From: Tubulanus polymorphus
Taxonomy: Eukaryota > Nemertea > Palaeonemertea > Tubulaniformes > Tubulanidae
Length of the DNA stretch: 64,000 nt
NCBI RefSeq assembly: GCF_964204645.1
Contig: NC_134032.1
Coordinates: forward strand, 5,449,175-5,513,174
Reading direction: 5' to 3'
Shown piece by piece: positions 34,038-42,073 of this stretch. The notes under the pieces were generated by a model, which had not been told where the DNA came from, made no database searches, and worked only from the letters and a program-made list of their open reading frames with translations. A program made the position numbers and the translations under genes. Position 1 is the stretch's first letter. Each line of letters begins with the position of its first letter.

Positions 34038-34175
34038 TTACAGTTATATTCAGAACAGTTAACAAAGGGAAAGAAATTTATTGAATTATGGAATAATGAT
34101 CCAAATAATGAACAATACGTTGAGGAATTTATTATCAAGGAATCGAAAGAACTTATCAAAAGCAGCGAGGAATGA
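33924..34175 (+). pseudogene. chimeric frame: polymerase N-terminus plus HNH tail
   Basis: Residues 1-38 equal the polymerase N-terminus, including a C2H2-type finger (YYCPTCNIDIDKSQ...RHNKTITH), because they lie in the terminal repeat. From residue 39 the sequence matches the tail of the HNH protein (LTKGKKFIELWNNDPNNE). It has the replication-type start context. It may be expressed as a short zinc-finger protein, but it looks like a by-product of repeat turnover. Confidence 0.6.
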
Positions 34176-34228
34176 AAAAGGATGACGTTAGTCGAAGAAA
34201 TGGAAGAGGATTCTAAAATGTTAATCAA

Positions 34229-34255
34229 TTTTAATAAAAATATGTATAATAAATG
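34229..34255 (+). promoter_or_regulatory. replication-type start motif of HNH gene
   Basis: TTTTAATAAAAATATGTATA then ATAAATGGA, ending on the HNH start codon. Nearly the same sequence precedes the ssDNA-binding-like, zinc-finger and polymerase genes. Confidence 0.5.
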
Positions 34256-34921
34256 GAGCCGGAACAACCACAAACTATCAATATTACAAATAACACTGGC
34301 GTTATAAACATATATTACAAAAAGTGTTCTAAATGTGAATTAGATAAATTAGCTTTAACAGAATTTAGTAAGCGTAAGATTAGCAAAGATGGTTTTCAAA
34401 ATTGTTGTAAAACTTGTGCTAAACTATATACCAAACAATACCGAGAAGATAATAGAGAATCTTATAATGATTATATGACAGAATACATGAGAGAAAAATA
34501 TAAAACAGATCTTAATTTTAGATTGAAACAATGCTTAAGGTCTAGATTAACACAATTATTCAACAAAGAAACACATTCAGAAACACTATCTAATCTATTG
34601 GGTTGTTCAGATGAATTTCTCAAATCATGGATAATATATCAATTCGATGATAAAATGAATATAGATAATTATGGTGAATACTTTCATATTGATCACGTGT
34701 TGCCGATTTCTAAATTTGACATGAATGATGAATACAATAAAAAACTTATTTGGAACTGGAGAAATTTAAGACCTTTAGAAAAGAAAGAAAATATAATTAA
34801 ATCCAATAAACTAGATTTACAGTTATATTTAGATCAACTGGATAAAGCAAAGACATTTGTTGAATTATGGAATAGTATTTCACAGAATCAACCGCATTCT
34901 GAGGTTTTGATCAGTGGTTAG
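34253..34921 (+). CDS. HNH endonuclease with zinc ribbon
   Basis: A 222-residue protein, complete. Residues 25-55 form a four-cysteine zinc ribbon (C25, C28, C52, C55). Residues 143-190 form an HNH nuclease: HIDH (145-148) supplies the metal-binding and general-base histidines, and N171 in WRNLRPLEKKEN supplies the asparagine. A helical region (86-130) lies between. HNH proteins of this type are common in phages and large DNA viruses as homing-type or repair nucleases and are not a core Polinton gene. It is next to the left terminal repeat and shares the replication-type start motif. The role (mobility, end processing or defence) is not known. Confidence 0.8.
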   Translation: MEPEQPQTINITNNTGVINIYYKKCSKCELDKLALTEFSKRKISKDGFQNCCKTCAKLYTKQYREDNRESYNDYMTEYMREKYKTDLNFRLKQCLRSRLTQLFNKETHSETLSNLLGCSDEFLKSWIIYQFDDKMNIDNYGEYFHIDHVLPISKFDMNDEYNKKLIWNWRNLRPLEKKENIIKSNKLDLQLYLDQLDKAKTFVELWNSISQNQPHSEVLISG

Positions 34922-35269
34922 AAAGCTGGCAATTCTATTTGAGCTTTGTATGTATATAATACATAGCTTTTGTTTACTACTAAAACATATGTTGCCAAAT
35001 ATATCTTGTTTTCAATTCTAAAGAATTAATTAACTTCATCATAAAGAACATCTGTGCAGAAGTTATTAGTTTGGTCGAACGTGCGCCACGTTAGCAGTTA
35101 GAAATCAACTTTCACATACATAGTACGTATTGGATATTCTCTCTCAAAACACAGTTTACAGTTCTAAATCTAAATGTAAGTACCGTTTTTTGTAGTTATT
35201 ATGAAGTAGGGAAACCTTTAAACATATTTAAGTACAGTAATTCATTTTCACGACATCTTTTAGATTAAA
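34922..35269. other. Polinton spacer without gene
   Basis: No frame of note. Blocks match the spacer at 4560-4930 of copy 1, in keeping with a shared element arrangement. Confidence 0.5.
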
Positions 35270-35732
35270 ATGGAATACAGAACCAGAAATTCTAAGCCAA
35301 CCAACGGATGAGGAACGATTGCTACTGGATAGTGAAACTCAGGAATCAATAGAAATGGAGGATGAAACTCTCGTAATTGACGAACAAACTTCACAAACAT
35401 TACAAGAACATTTGGATTATCATCAAGAAATGGTGAAAATTCTGAGTGATGTAATACATAATAAACAATTACCGCGCGAACTACAATTACCAAAATTACC
35501 AGCAACGCGACTTAAATTGCTGTTGGGACTCAAAGAATCGAGAACTAAGAAAATGAGTGGAGATATCAGTGCCGGTTTTGAAAGAAAACTGAGAAGAGTA
35601 GGTAGATTAATAAAATATGAAAAATTCAAAATATTAGGATTAGCATTTAGTGAAGTAGTAAGACATTTACCAGAAATTGAAGAAATGATTGGAAACAATC
35701 CAGTAATTAAAGAAATCTGGACAAAATTATAA
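35270..35732 (+). pseudogene. Polinton uncharacterised protein, N-terminal frameshift
   Basis: Homologue of the intact 155-aa gene at 4076-4543. The ATG at 35270 is in the expected place, but the frame shifts within the first few codons and hits TGA. The rest (137 codons, open from about 35268 in the other frame) is well conserved: an acidic start, then the basic LPRELQLPKLPATRLKLL region. Only one lesion is seen. Function unknown. Confidence 0.7.
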
Positions 35733-35817
35733 ATTATAACACTGAAGGTCTTTGTAATATAGATATCAAAAATGTAATCTCGATTGTATATATATGTTTT
35801 AATATTGTATTGTTTAC

Positions 35818-36007
35818 TGTTAACTGTGTATTGCGTAATAACCGGTCCGATTGAACCGCTTTTCTATTGTTCTCCATTGTTCTACTATTGATCGTTGTTA
35901 ATGGCGGCGGTTGTTCTGTATTGATTGTTTACTGTTAACTAAGTGTTGCGCAATAACCGGTCCGATTGGACCGCATTTCTATTGTTCTCCATTGTTCTAT
36001 TTTCGAT
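35818..36007. repeat. paired direct repeats with CGGTCC...GGACCG hairpin
   Basis: Two copies, about 110 bp apart, of AATAACCGGTCCGATTG followed by TCTATTGTTCTCCATTGTTC. The same pair is in copy 1 (3768-4000). A regulatory or replication role is possible but untested. Confidence 0.65.
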
Positions 36008-36421
36008 CGCTAAAATGTGTATAATAAATATATATGTTTATGAAATAGTAATTCCACCAGTCGTTTCTTTGAATTTATTTTCAGTTGAGGATTTGATATC
36101 GAGGATCCGAAATGACTTATCTGGACAGTTATAATTACTGCTCCTAATAGATAGACAATAGTAGTGAGATAATCTAAATCCTAATTTAAATAAAATATAA
36201 TAAAAAAACAATAACTTCAACTAGCTAGTGAATTCTATTAAATTTTTAATATTTTCTTTTCAAAAAGAGAATACTTTATATTTTGAATAGATTCAAATAG
36301 AAATTCTTTAAATTCAAATAGCTAGTATCAGTAGTCAATACTAGAATTCTTTAGCTTTAACTATCTAGTATCATTTGAAGAATACTTATAATACTATTCT
36401 TATTAAATTTCTCTAATATAA
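36008..36421. other. AT-rich spacer with CTAGCTAG-type repeats
   Basis: Contains several short repeats around AACTAGCTAG and TAGTATCA, and AGAATACTT-type words in both orientations. It ends in TTAAATTTCTCTAATATAAATG, which is conserved before this gene in copies 1, 4 and 5 and may be its promoter. Confidence 0.45.
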
Positions 36422-37027
36422 ATGACAAAGAAATCTAATAAAAATAGTATTGATATTGAAAAGACATTAGATGATTTGGGCATAAGTGATAATAATGATA
36501 ATGTGGCAACTAAATGTGATAATAAAATTGATAGTAATATTGATTACGAGTACTATTTATATTGTAAACATCATCTAGAACTATTGATTGCTGGCGGGAA
36601 ATCTAAGGACTTCTTAGGAAAAATAATAACTTTTCAAGAACTAGACTCTATGAAACCCGATAAAGTAATAAAATATTTTAAGATTTATGAAGAGTCAAGA
36701 TTAGCTAGAATAAACGACTCTATAAGTGATGGTATTGTCAAATGTTATTCAAAATTATGTAACCAGTTAATACCAATTGATGATGAAAATAAATTATATA
36801 GTGATTTGAAAAATGACTATTTAGTTATGACTGAATTACAAAAATGGGTTGGATATGCTTCATTTCAATTAGGATCGGTTATGACGTTGATTTCTACTGG
36901 AGTTATAACATTTTCGAACATCAAACCTATGGAATATAAATCAGGTAAGAACGAAACAGATGTACTACAACAAAACATCGAAACAGAAAATGAATCAGAA
37001 CAAAAATTAACTAAAATAAATGAGTGA
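36422..37027 (+). CDS. Polinton small membrane-type protein (201 aa)
   Basis: Complete. Residues 1-40 are polar and lysine/aspartate-rich. Residues 40-140 form a conserved soluble domain (YYLYCKHHLELLIAGGKSK; MKPDKVIKYFKIYEEAR-like). Residues 144-168 are hydrophobic (ASFQLGSVMTLISTGVITF), a likely membrane segment. The tail is acidic. Its end overlaps the start of the next gene by 8 bases (ATGAGTGA). It is the first of four tightly packed genes ending in the packaging ATPase, so it may be made with them. I do not recognise a family. Confidence 0.75.
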   Translation: MTKKSNKNSIDIEKTLDDLGISDNNDNVATKCDNKIDSNIDYEYYLYCKHHLELLIAGGKSKDFLGKIITFQELDSMKPDKVIKYFKIYEESRLARINDSISDGIVKCYSKLCNQLIPIDDENKLYSDLKNDYLVMTELQKWVGYASFQLGSVMTLISTGVITFSNIKPMEYKSGKNETDVLQQNIETENESEQKLTKINE

Positions 37028-37391
37028 TGGAGTTAAGAAAAAGGCTAGATCCGAGAAACAAATTAAATGGGCAAGAGAATTAGGTAAAAGATCTTCAGAA
37101 TTAAAAAAAGCTAAGAAAAAGAAATTAACTGATATAAATGAATCTGATGGTGCCGTACGGCACCCACACGGTGGTATTGATTCAAATAATAATCCATCTA
37201 ATTCTTCTAATGCTGGAAGTAATTATAAATTATATATTACAATTGGATTAGTAACAGTTATTATATTATCCGGTGTAATATATAAATCAAAATTCAAATC
37301 CGATGATAAAGATGATTCTAATGATAATAAACCCATCATACCAGAAAATAAATCAAATGAAAATAAATCTAAAATATTATTAATGGATTAA
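37020..37391 (+). CDS. Polinton small basic membrane protein (123 aa)
   Basis: Complete. The N-terminus is strongly basic with an ARSEKQIKWARELGKRS motif followed by KKAKKKK, a possible DNA-binding or targeting patch. Residues 45-52 read AVRHPHGG, encoded by an inserted GC-rich palindrome that copy 5 lacks at this place. Residues 69-87 (LYITIGLVTVIILSGVIY) form one membrane segment, followed by an acidic/asparagine-rich tail. It overlaps the previous gene and lies 3 bases before the integrase. It is possibly a core or membrane virion protein; this is an inference. Confidence 0.75.
   Translation: MSDGVKKKARSEKQIKWARELGKRSSELKKAKKKKLTDINESDGAVRHPHGGIDSNNNPSNSSNAGSNYKLYITIGLVTVIILSGVIYKSKFKSDDKDDSNDNKPIIPENKSNENKSKILLMD
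37149..37175 (+). repeat. in-frame GC-rich palindromic insert (site 1)
   Basis: GGTGCCGTACGGCACC is a perfect 16-bp palindrome. It is directly followed by CACACGGTGGT, whose CCAC-ACG-GTGG (with the preceding C) can form a second small hairpin. In frame it encodes GAVRHPHGG. The equivalent gene of copy 5 has no such sequence here. The same module occurs at 55274-55300 and 59399-59425. Confidence 0.85.
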
Positions 37392-37394
37392 AAT

Positions 37395-38483
37395 ATGATG
37401 AAAAAAGAACAATATTTAAGAGAGTTATATTATAACCCAGAAAGTGAAGTATCATATTCAAGTGTTTCGGAATTATGGGATAAAATTAAATCTGATAAAG
37501 AAAAAATAAAATATAGTGAATTAAAATCATGGTTACAAAATCAACCCACATATCAAATTCATAAAAAGATGGATAAAAAATATTTAACAAGAAAAGTTAT
37601 GGTTTCATATATCGATCAGCAATGGCAAGCAGATTTAATTGACATGAAAAACTAAGAAGAATATAACAAAGGATATTTTTGGATACTGAATGTTATAGAT
37701 ATATTCAGTAGATACGCATGGAGTATCTCGATTAAAAATAAAACCGGTATAGAAGTAACAAATGCTTTTAAATCTATATTTAAAGAAGCTATTCCAGATA
37801 AAATACAATTTGATGAAGGTAAAGAATTTTATAACAAACATTTTAAAAAACTATTATCTGATAACGATGTAGAATATTTTTCAACACATTCAGATAAAAA
37901 AGCATCTGTTATAGAAAGATTTAATAAAACATTGAAAACTAGAATGTGGAAATATTTCACCGCTAATGAAACATATAAATATATCGATGTGTTAGATGAT
38001 TTAGTTAAAGGTTATAATAATTCTAAACATAGTTCTATAAATATGAAACCTATACAAGCTAGAAAAGAAGAAAATTCAGAAATAGTTTGGAATAATTTAT
38101 ATGGAGCATTTGTTACACATGATTTTGGAGAACCTAAATTTAAAATAGGACAACATGTTAGAATTTCTAAATATCGAAAAACATTTTATAAAGGTTATAC
38201 CCCTAATTTTACAGAAGAAATATTTAAAATTAAAAAGATAATATTAACTAAACCATTTGTTTATAAATTGTTTGATTTAAAAGATGAAGAAATATTAGGT
38301 TATTTTTATGAACAAGAATTATCATTAGTACCAAATCCAGATGAAATAGAATACAAAATAGAAAAGGTATCGAAAACAAAAACTCTTAAAGGAAAAAAGT
38401 ATTCTTTGGTGAAATATAAAGGATATGATGATAAATTTAATGAATGGATTTTATCTAGTAAAATTAAAAGAATAAATGAATAA
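37395..38483 (+). pseudogene. INT: Polinton integrase with chromodomain, one in-frame stop
   Basis: Retroviral-type DDE integrase of 362 codons. The catalytic triad lies in WQADLI (first D), QFDEGKEFYN (second D) and VIERFNKTLK (E). The C-terminal 50 residues, IEYKIEKVSKTKTLKGKKY then YKGYDDKFNEWI, form a chromodomain that would bind histone marks and direct integration. A TAA at 37653-37655 interrupts codon 87, shortly after the first catalytic D, and about four codons are missing near 37985 relative to copy 5. It is otherwise open throughout. The start ATG at 37395 lies 3 bases after the previous gene, and the end overlaps the ATPase start by 8 bases. Confidence 0.9.
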
Positions 38484-39090
38484 AGATTTATTTATATTTG
38501 AACCGCATAATATGTTAATAACTGGAGTAACCAATTGTGGTAAAACACATTTCATATTAGATTTATTAGTAACTATTTATAAAAATCATTTTGATAATAT
38601 AATATTATTCTGTCCTACATATGAAATGAATAAAACATATAATAGAGATATAGTTTTTAAAGATAAAAAGTTTATTATATTAAATTCTAAAACAGTAAAA
38701 GAAAATTTAGATAATTGTATAAAAATAACAATTGATATTCATAAAGGATCAAATACATTATTTATTATTGATGATTGCGCAAATTTACATGATTCTAAAA
38801 TTAGAGAAAGTGAGTTATGTTATTTAGCTTTCTCTGGTAGACATTTTGGGATAACAACTTGGGTTTTAAATCAGAAATATAATTCAATTGTGAAAGATTT
38901 TAGAGAGAATATAAGATTTCTAGTTTTATTCTACAACAAAGATAAAAAATCTATGCAACAATCATTGGAAGAAAATCAAATTATACCTACTGAATTACAT
39001 GATGAATATATGAATAAATTAAAAAATAATAAAGGATCCAAATTACTTATGAGATTACAATTTCCATATGAATATAAATTTATAAAATAA
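38476..39090 (+). CDS. ATP: Polinton genome-packaging ATPase
   Basis: A complete 204-residue FtsK/HerA-type ATPase of the adenovirus/Polinton packaging family. The Walker A loop is GVTNCGKTHF (residues 17-26) and Walker B is TLFIIDDC (about 95-102). A conserved SGRHFGITTWVLNQ stretch follows, near the expected sensor region. It would drive DNA into the capsid. The start overlaps the integrase by 8 bases (ATGAATAA). It is the last plus-strand gene before the convergent spacer. No lesion. Confidence 0.9.
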   Translation: MNKDLFIFEPHNMLITGVTNCGKTHFILDLLVTIYKNHFDNIILFCPTYEMNKTYNRDIVFKDKKFIILNSKTVKENLDNCIKITIDIHKGSNTLFIIDDCANLHDSKIRESELCYLAFSGRHFGITTWVLNQKYNSIVKDFRENIRFLVLFYNKDKKSMQQSLEENQIIPTELHDEYMNKLKNNKGSKLLMRLQFPYEYKFIK

Positions 39091-39671
39091 AATCCTAATT
39101 CAAAATATTATAGAATTCGCTGTATATTGATGGATGAGTGGATGAATTGGATGAATTGGATGAGTGGATGAATGGAAGAGTGAAATAATATATAATTTAC
39201 ATATGTTTTTTATTTTTAAAACAGTAAGAGTTTGATTTGAAGATGTCATATAATAATAAATATATTTTTATAAAATAATAAAATGACAGATAATAAATGT
39301 CATATAATAATAAATATATTTTTATAAAATAATAAATAATAAAATGATAAATAATAAAATGATAAATAATAAATATATTTTTATAAAATAATAAATAATA
39401 AAATGATAAATAATAAATATCATATAATAATAAATAATAAATATCATATAATAATAAATAATAAATGTCATATAATAATAAATATATATTGTGTTAAATT
39501 TAATAAAGAATAAAAATATTATATTTATACTCATACTATTCTTCCAATTTATGTGTTAAAAAGTAAAATATATATATTATTATACTCATTCACTCTTCCA
39601 CTCATCCAATTCATCCAACTCTTCCAACTCATCCATTCATCCATCAATATACAGTGAATTCTATAATCTTT
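39091..39671. repeat. convergent spacer: long inverted repeat around AT microsatellite
   Basis: GATGGATGAGTGGATGAATTGG-type repeats near 39128-39185 face their complement at 39588-39650, framed by GAATTCGCTGTATATTGATG and its near complement. Between them lies an ATAATAAATAATAAAATGAT microsatellite. The long inverted repeat could form a stem where the two gene sets converge, perhaps a transcription stop. No gene. Confidence 0.7.
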
Positions 39672-40739
39672 TTAATTTTCATTTTCATATTTTTCTTTAA
39701 GCTTATTATATTCTAAATATATATCCCTTTCCATTTTATTTGGTATAATTCCTGAACGATTCCCAAGTTTATATTTATAGAATTTTGCTCTTGAAAATAT
39801 TTTTGGAATATAATTTTCGATTTCAGTTTTAGATGGATGTTTATTTAAAAATTCTCTAAAATCATCATATTTAAGTTCAAATAACTTCATTGCATAACTT
39901 ACATTTGGTTTAAAGTTATCTAACTTTTTCAATATGGTAACTATATCATTACTCGAGAAATAATCTATAAATGTTTTTCTATACCACCGATAATCTAATA
40001 TATTATTATTATTAAATTTTGAATTTATAACTCTTGGATCTTCTATTACATTATCTGTACCAATATGTTTAATTGAGTATTTATGATTCAATTGTTTATC
40101 ATATATTACATATTCTTTACATTTTTCACACCAAGATTTAAATACTTTTATTGCATGGGCTGAATCATTTCCACTTTTTGTTTTTAATTTATAATGTTTT
40201 GCCCAATTAGCCTTTGTTATACATTCATTACAGAAAGCACAATAATTCTGATCCTCTTTACATTTATCTTTATATATATTAGCATATGTTTTTACTAATT
40301 GTAAAATATGTTCATCTTTTTTGATGTGTAATAAATAATCATTATAATTATCAAAATCTTCTTCACAATACATACATCTGATGTTATCTTTTGGTTGAAC
40401 ATTTGATTTTTCTATTTTAGGTTCAATATTATGTTCTATTTTAGGTTCAATATTATCATCATTCGATGTAGAAGGTATAACATTATCTTCTATTTTAGGT
40501 TCAATATTATTTTCTATTTTAGTTTCAATATTATCTTTTATTTTAGGTTCAATATTATCTTCTTTTTTTATATCAATATTATTATTACGTTCAATTAAAT
40601 ATTCTTTGTATTGATTTAATTCATTTAATAAAAATGTTCCAATATATTCATTTATTCTTTTATAAGGTATTACATAATACAAATCATCATTGATTTCTTT
40701 ATCAGCTTTGATTCTTTCATATACTTTACCTCCTTCCAT
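39672..40739 (-). CDS. Polinton C2H2 zinc-finger protein with IEPKIEDN repeats
   Basis: 355 residues, complete. Residues 1-55 are conserved with copy 5 (MEGGKVY...LYYVIP). Residues 55-120 contain about seven imperfect 9-residue repeats of the type NIEPKIEDN. Three C2H2-like fingers follow: CMYCEEDF...HIKKDEH (near 122-145), CAFCNECITKANWAKHY, and CEKCKEYVIYDKQLNHKYSIKH. The C-terminal 130 residues are basic and helical. It is likely a nucleic-acid binding protein. The start context TATATAATAAATGGA is replication-type. It sits downstream of the capsid gene, 32 bases apart. Confidence 0.8.
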   Translation of the reverse strand: MEGGKVYERIKADKEINDDLYYVIPYKRINEYIGTFLLNELNQYKEYLIERNNNIDIKKEDNIEPKIKDNIETKIENNIEPKIEDNVIPSTSNDDNIEPKIEHNIEPKIEKSNVQPKDNIRCMYCEEDFDNYNDYLLHIKKDEHILQLVKTYANIYKDKCKEDQNYCAFCNECITKANWAKHYKLKTKSGNDSAHAIKVFKSWCEKCKEYVIYDKQLNHKYSIKHIGTDNVIEDPRVINSKFNNNNILDYRWYRKTFIDYFSSNDIVTILKKLDNFKPNVSYAMKLFELKYDDFREFLNKHPSKTEIENYIPKIFSRAKFYKYKLGNRSGIIPNKMERDIYLEYNKLKEKYENEN

Positions 40740-40762
40740 TTATTATATATATTTTTATTAAA
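40737..40762 (-). promoter_or_regulatory. replication-type start motif of zinc-finger gene
   Basis: Minus strand: TTAATAAAAATATATATAAT then AAATGGA. Close to the motifs before the HNH and ssDNA-binding-like genes. Confidence 0.5.
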
Positions 40763-40771
40763 GTTAAAATT

Positions 40772-42019
40772 TTAATACATAACACTATCTAATTGTGAAT
40801 TTACAATATTTAATTGCGCGTCAGATATAATATAAATGTGCATTTTAAAATTTTTAATTCCTTTTTTCTTTGTCATGAATAATTGTATTCCATCTTTAGT
40901 GTTTTGTAGTTTTTTTCCAGAACCATGTAATGAATTATCTTCAGTTGTTCTAAAATCTAACCATAATGCATATTTATTACCGGTATAATAATCAATTTGA
41001 TTAATGTTACAATTTTCAAATGATTTTATTTTTTCATTCATAAAATGTTTTCTAATTTCTACCCATTGATCTATCATTCTCATTCCTTGACAAAATATTT
41101 TATTCGCTATTCCTTCGATAGTTATTTCTACTTTTGTTATTTCAGGATTATAATAATTGTCAACATTTATTGCACCATTAGTATACGTTCCAATGGTAAA
41201 AAATATTAATATACCTTTAATAGATCTTCTAGGGAAGTTAATATTCTCATTTATTATTTCATCATTTGCATTAATAGTTACAGTTTTAAATTTATCAATA
41301 TAATCATATAATAATGAAAATCCTTGATTGTATTGAGTTTGAATTGTGCTAGCAATATTTTCATCAGTTACTGTATCATATTCTAAACATATATTCGATA
41401 ATTTATAACTCATATCTTTAACAACGCTAGATAATACAATTTCATTTACAGGAGCAAATGTTATCTCAAATATAACGTCTTCTTGAATTGCGTATTTATA
41501 TAAAGGTGCATTATTATTTATCAATTCAAAGTCTAATGGAATTTTATATTTGCTTCCATATATACTTTTTATCAATTTATCTACATCATTTGTTAATATT
41601 GCGCTATTAGCTTCTGATCTTAATTTATTTTGGTTTTCTGATTGGATGCCTTGAAATATCATATTATTTCTATTTTCTTTAGTTAACCATAAATCTTTAT
41701 AATGCATAAATAAATTATAATCATCTAATGAGAAAACTGTTTCCGGACCAATCTTTATTGTTAACTTTTTAATCAAATATCTTCCAACATTATCAACGAC
41801 ATAATTATTATTATTACCGGTTACTTTTATATCAGCTGATAAATAAATACTATTTGGAACATAAAAAGTATTTTGTGTTAATCTCGGAATTGTAACGTAT
41901 AAAGTTTCATCGGGATTAATATTTGAAGGGTTATGAGTAATTATATGATGTGATCTTTCTGCTTTAATAGCATTAGATATTCTATGATTCTTAGAAGGAT
42001 TGATATAACTCCCACTCAT
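40772..42019 (-). CDS. MCP: Polinton major capsid protein (double jelly roll)
   Basis: 415 residues, complete. The layout is typical of Polinton/adintovirus hexon-like capsid proteins. Near the N-terminus, ETLYVTIPRLTQNTFYVPNS leads into the first jelly roll (SADIKV, GRYLIKKLTIKIG), then the FMHYKDLWLTKENR region with the RSEAN motif. The second half contains FEITFAPVNEIVLSS and RRSIKGILIFF, and the end region reads QIDYYTGNKYALWLDFRTTE. It would form the icosahedral shell as trimers. The virion-type start motif lies just upstream. Four other partial copies occur in the window (20107-21252, 21262-21977, 57571-58163, 59688-60347); only this one is whole. Confidence 0.9.
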   Translation of the reverse strand: MSGSYINPSKNHRISNAIKAERSHHIITHNPSNINPDETLYVTIPRLTQNTFYVPNSIYLSADIKVTGNNNNYVVDNVGRYLIKKLTIKIGPETVFSLDDYNLFMHYKDLWLTKENRNNMIFQGIQSENQNKLRSEANSAILTNDVDKLIKSIYGSKYKIPLDFELINNNAPLYKYAIQEDVIFEITFAPVNEIVLSSVVKDMSYKLSNICLEYDTVTDENIASTIQTQYNQGFSLLYDYIDKFKTVTINANDEIINENINFPRRSIKGILIFFTIGTYTNGAINVDNYYNPEITKVEITIEGIANKIFCQGMRMIDQWVEIRKHFMNEKIKSFENCNINQIDYYTGNKYALWLDFRTTEDNSLHGSGKKLQNTKDGIQLFMTKKKGIKNFKMHIYIISDAQLNIVNSQLDSVMY

Positions 42020-42038
42020 TTATTTAACAAAAAAATTA
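42017..42038 (-). promoter_or_regulatory. virion-type start motif of capsid gene
   Basis: Minus strand: AATTTTTTTGTTAAATAA then ATG. A run of seven T, 8-9 bases, then TAAATAAATG at the start codon. Confidence 0.5.
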
Positions 42039-42073
42039 ATTATTTATTTATTGATATTTTTTGATATCATGGT

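Noticed and set aside
39322-39534. Minus-strand 70-codon frame rich in I, Y and F between the ATPase and zinc-finger genes
   Set aside because: It is the translation of an ATAATAAATA microsatellite, not a gene.
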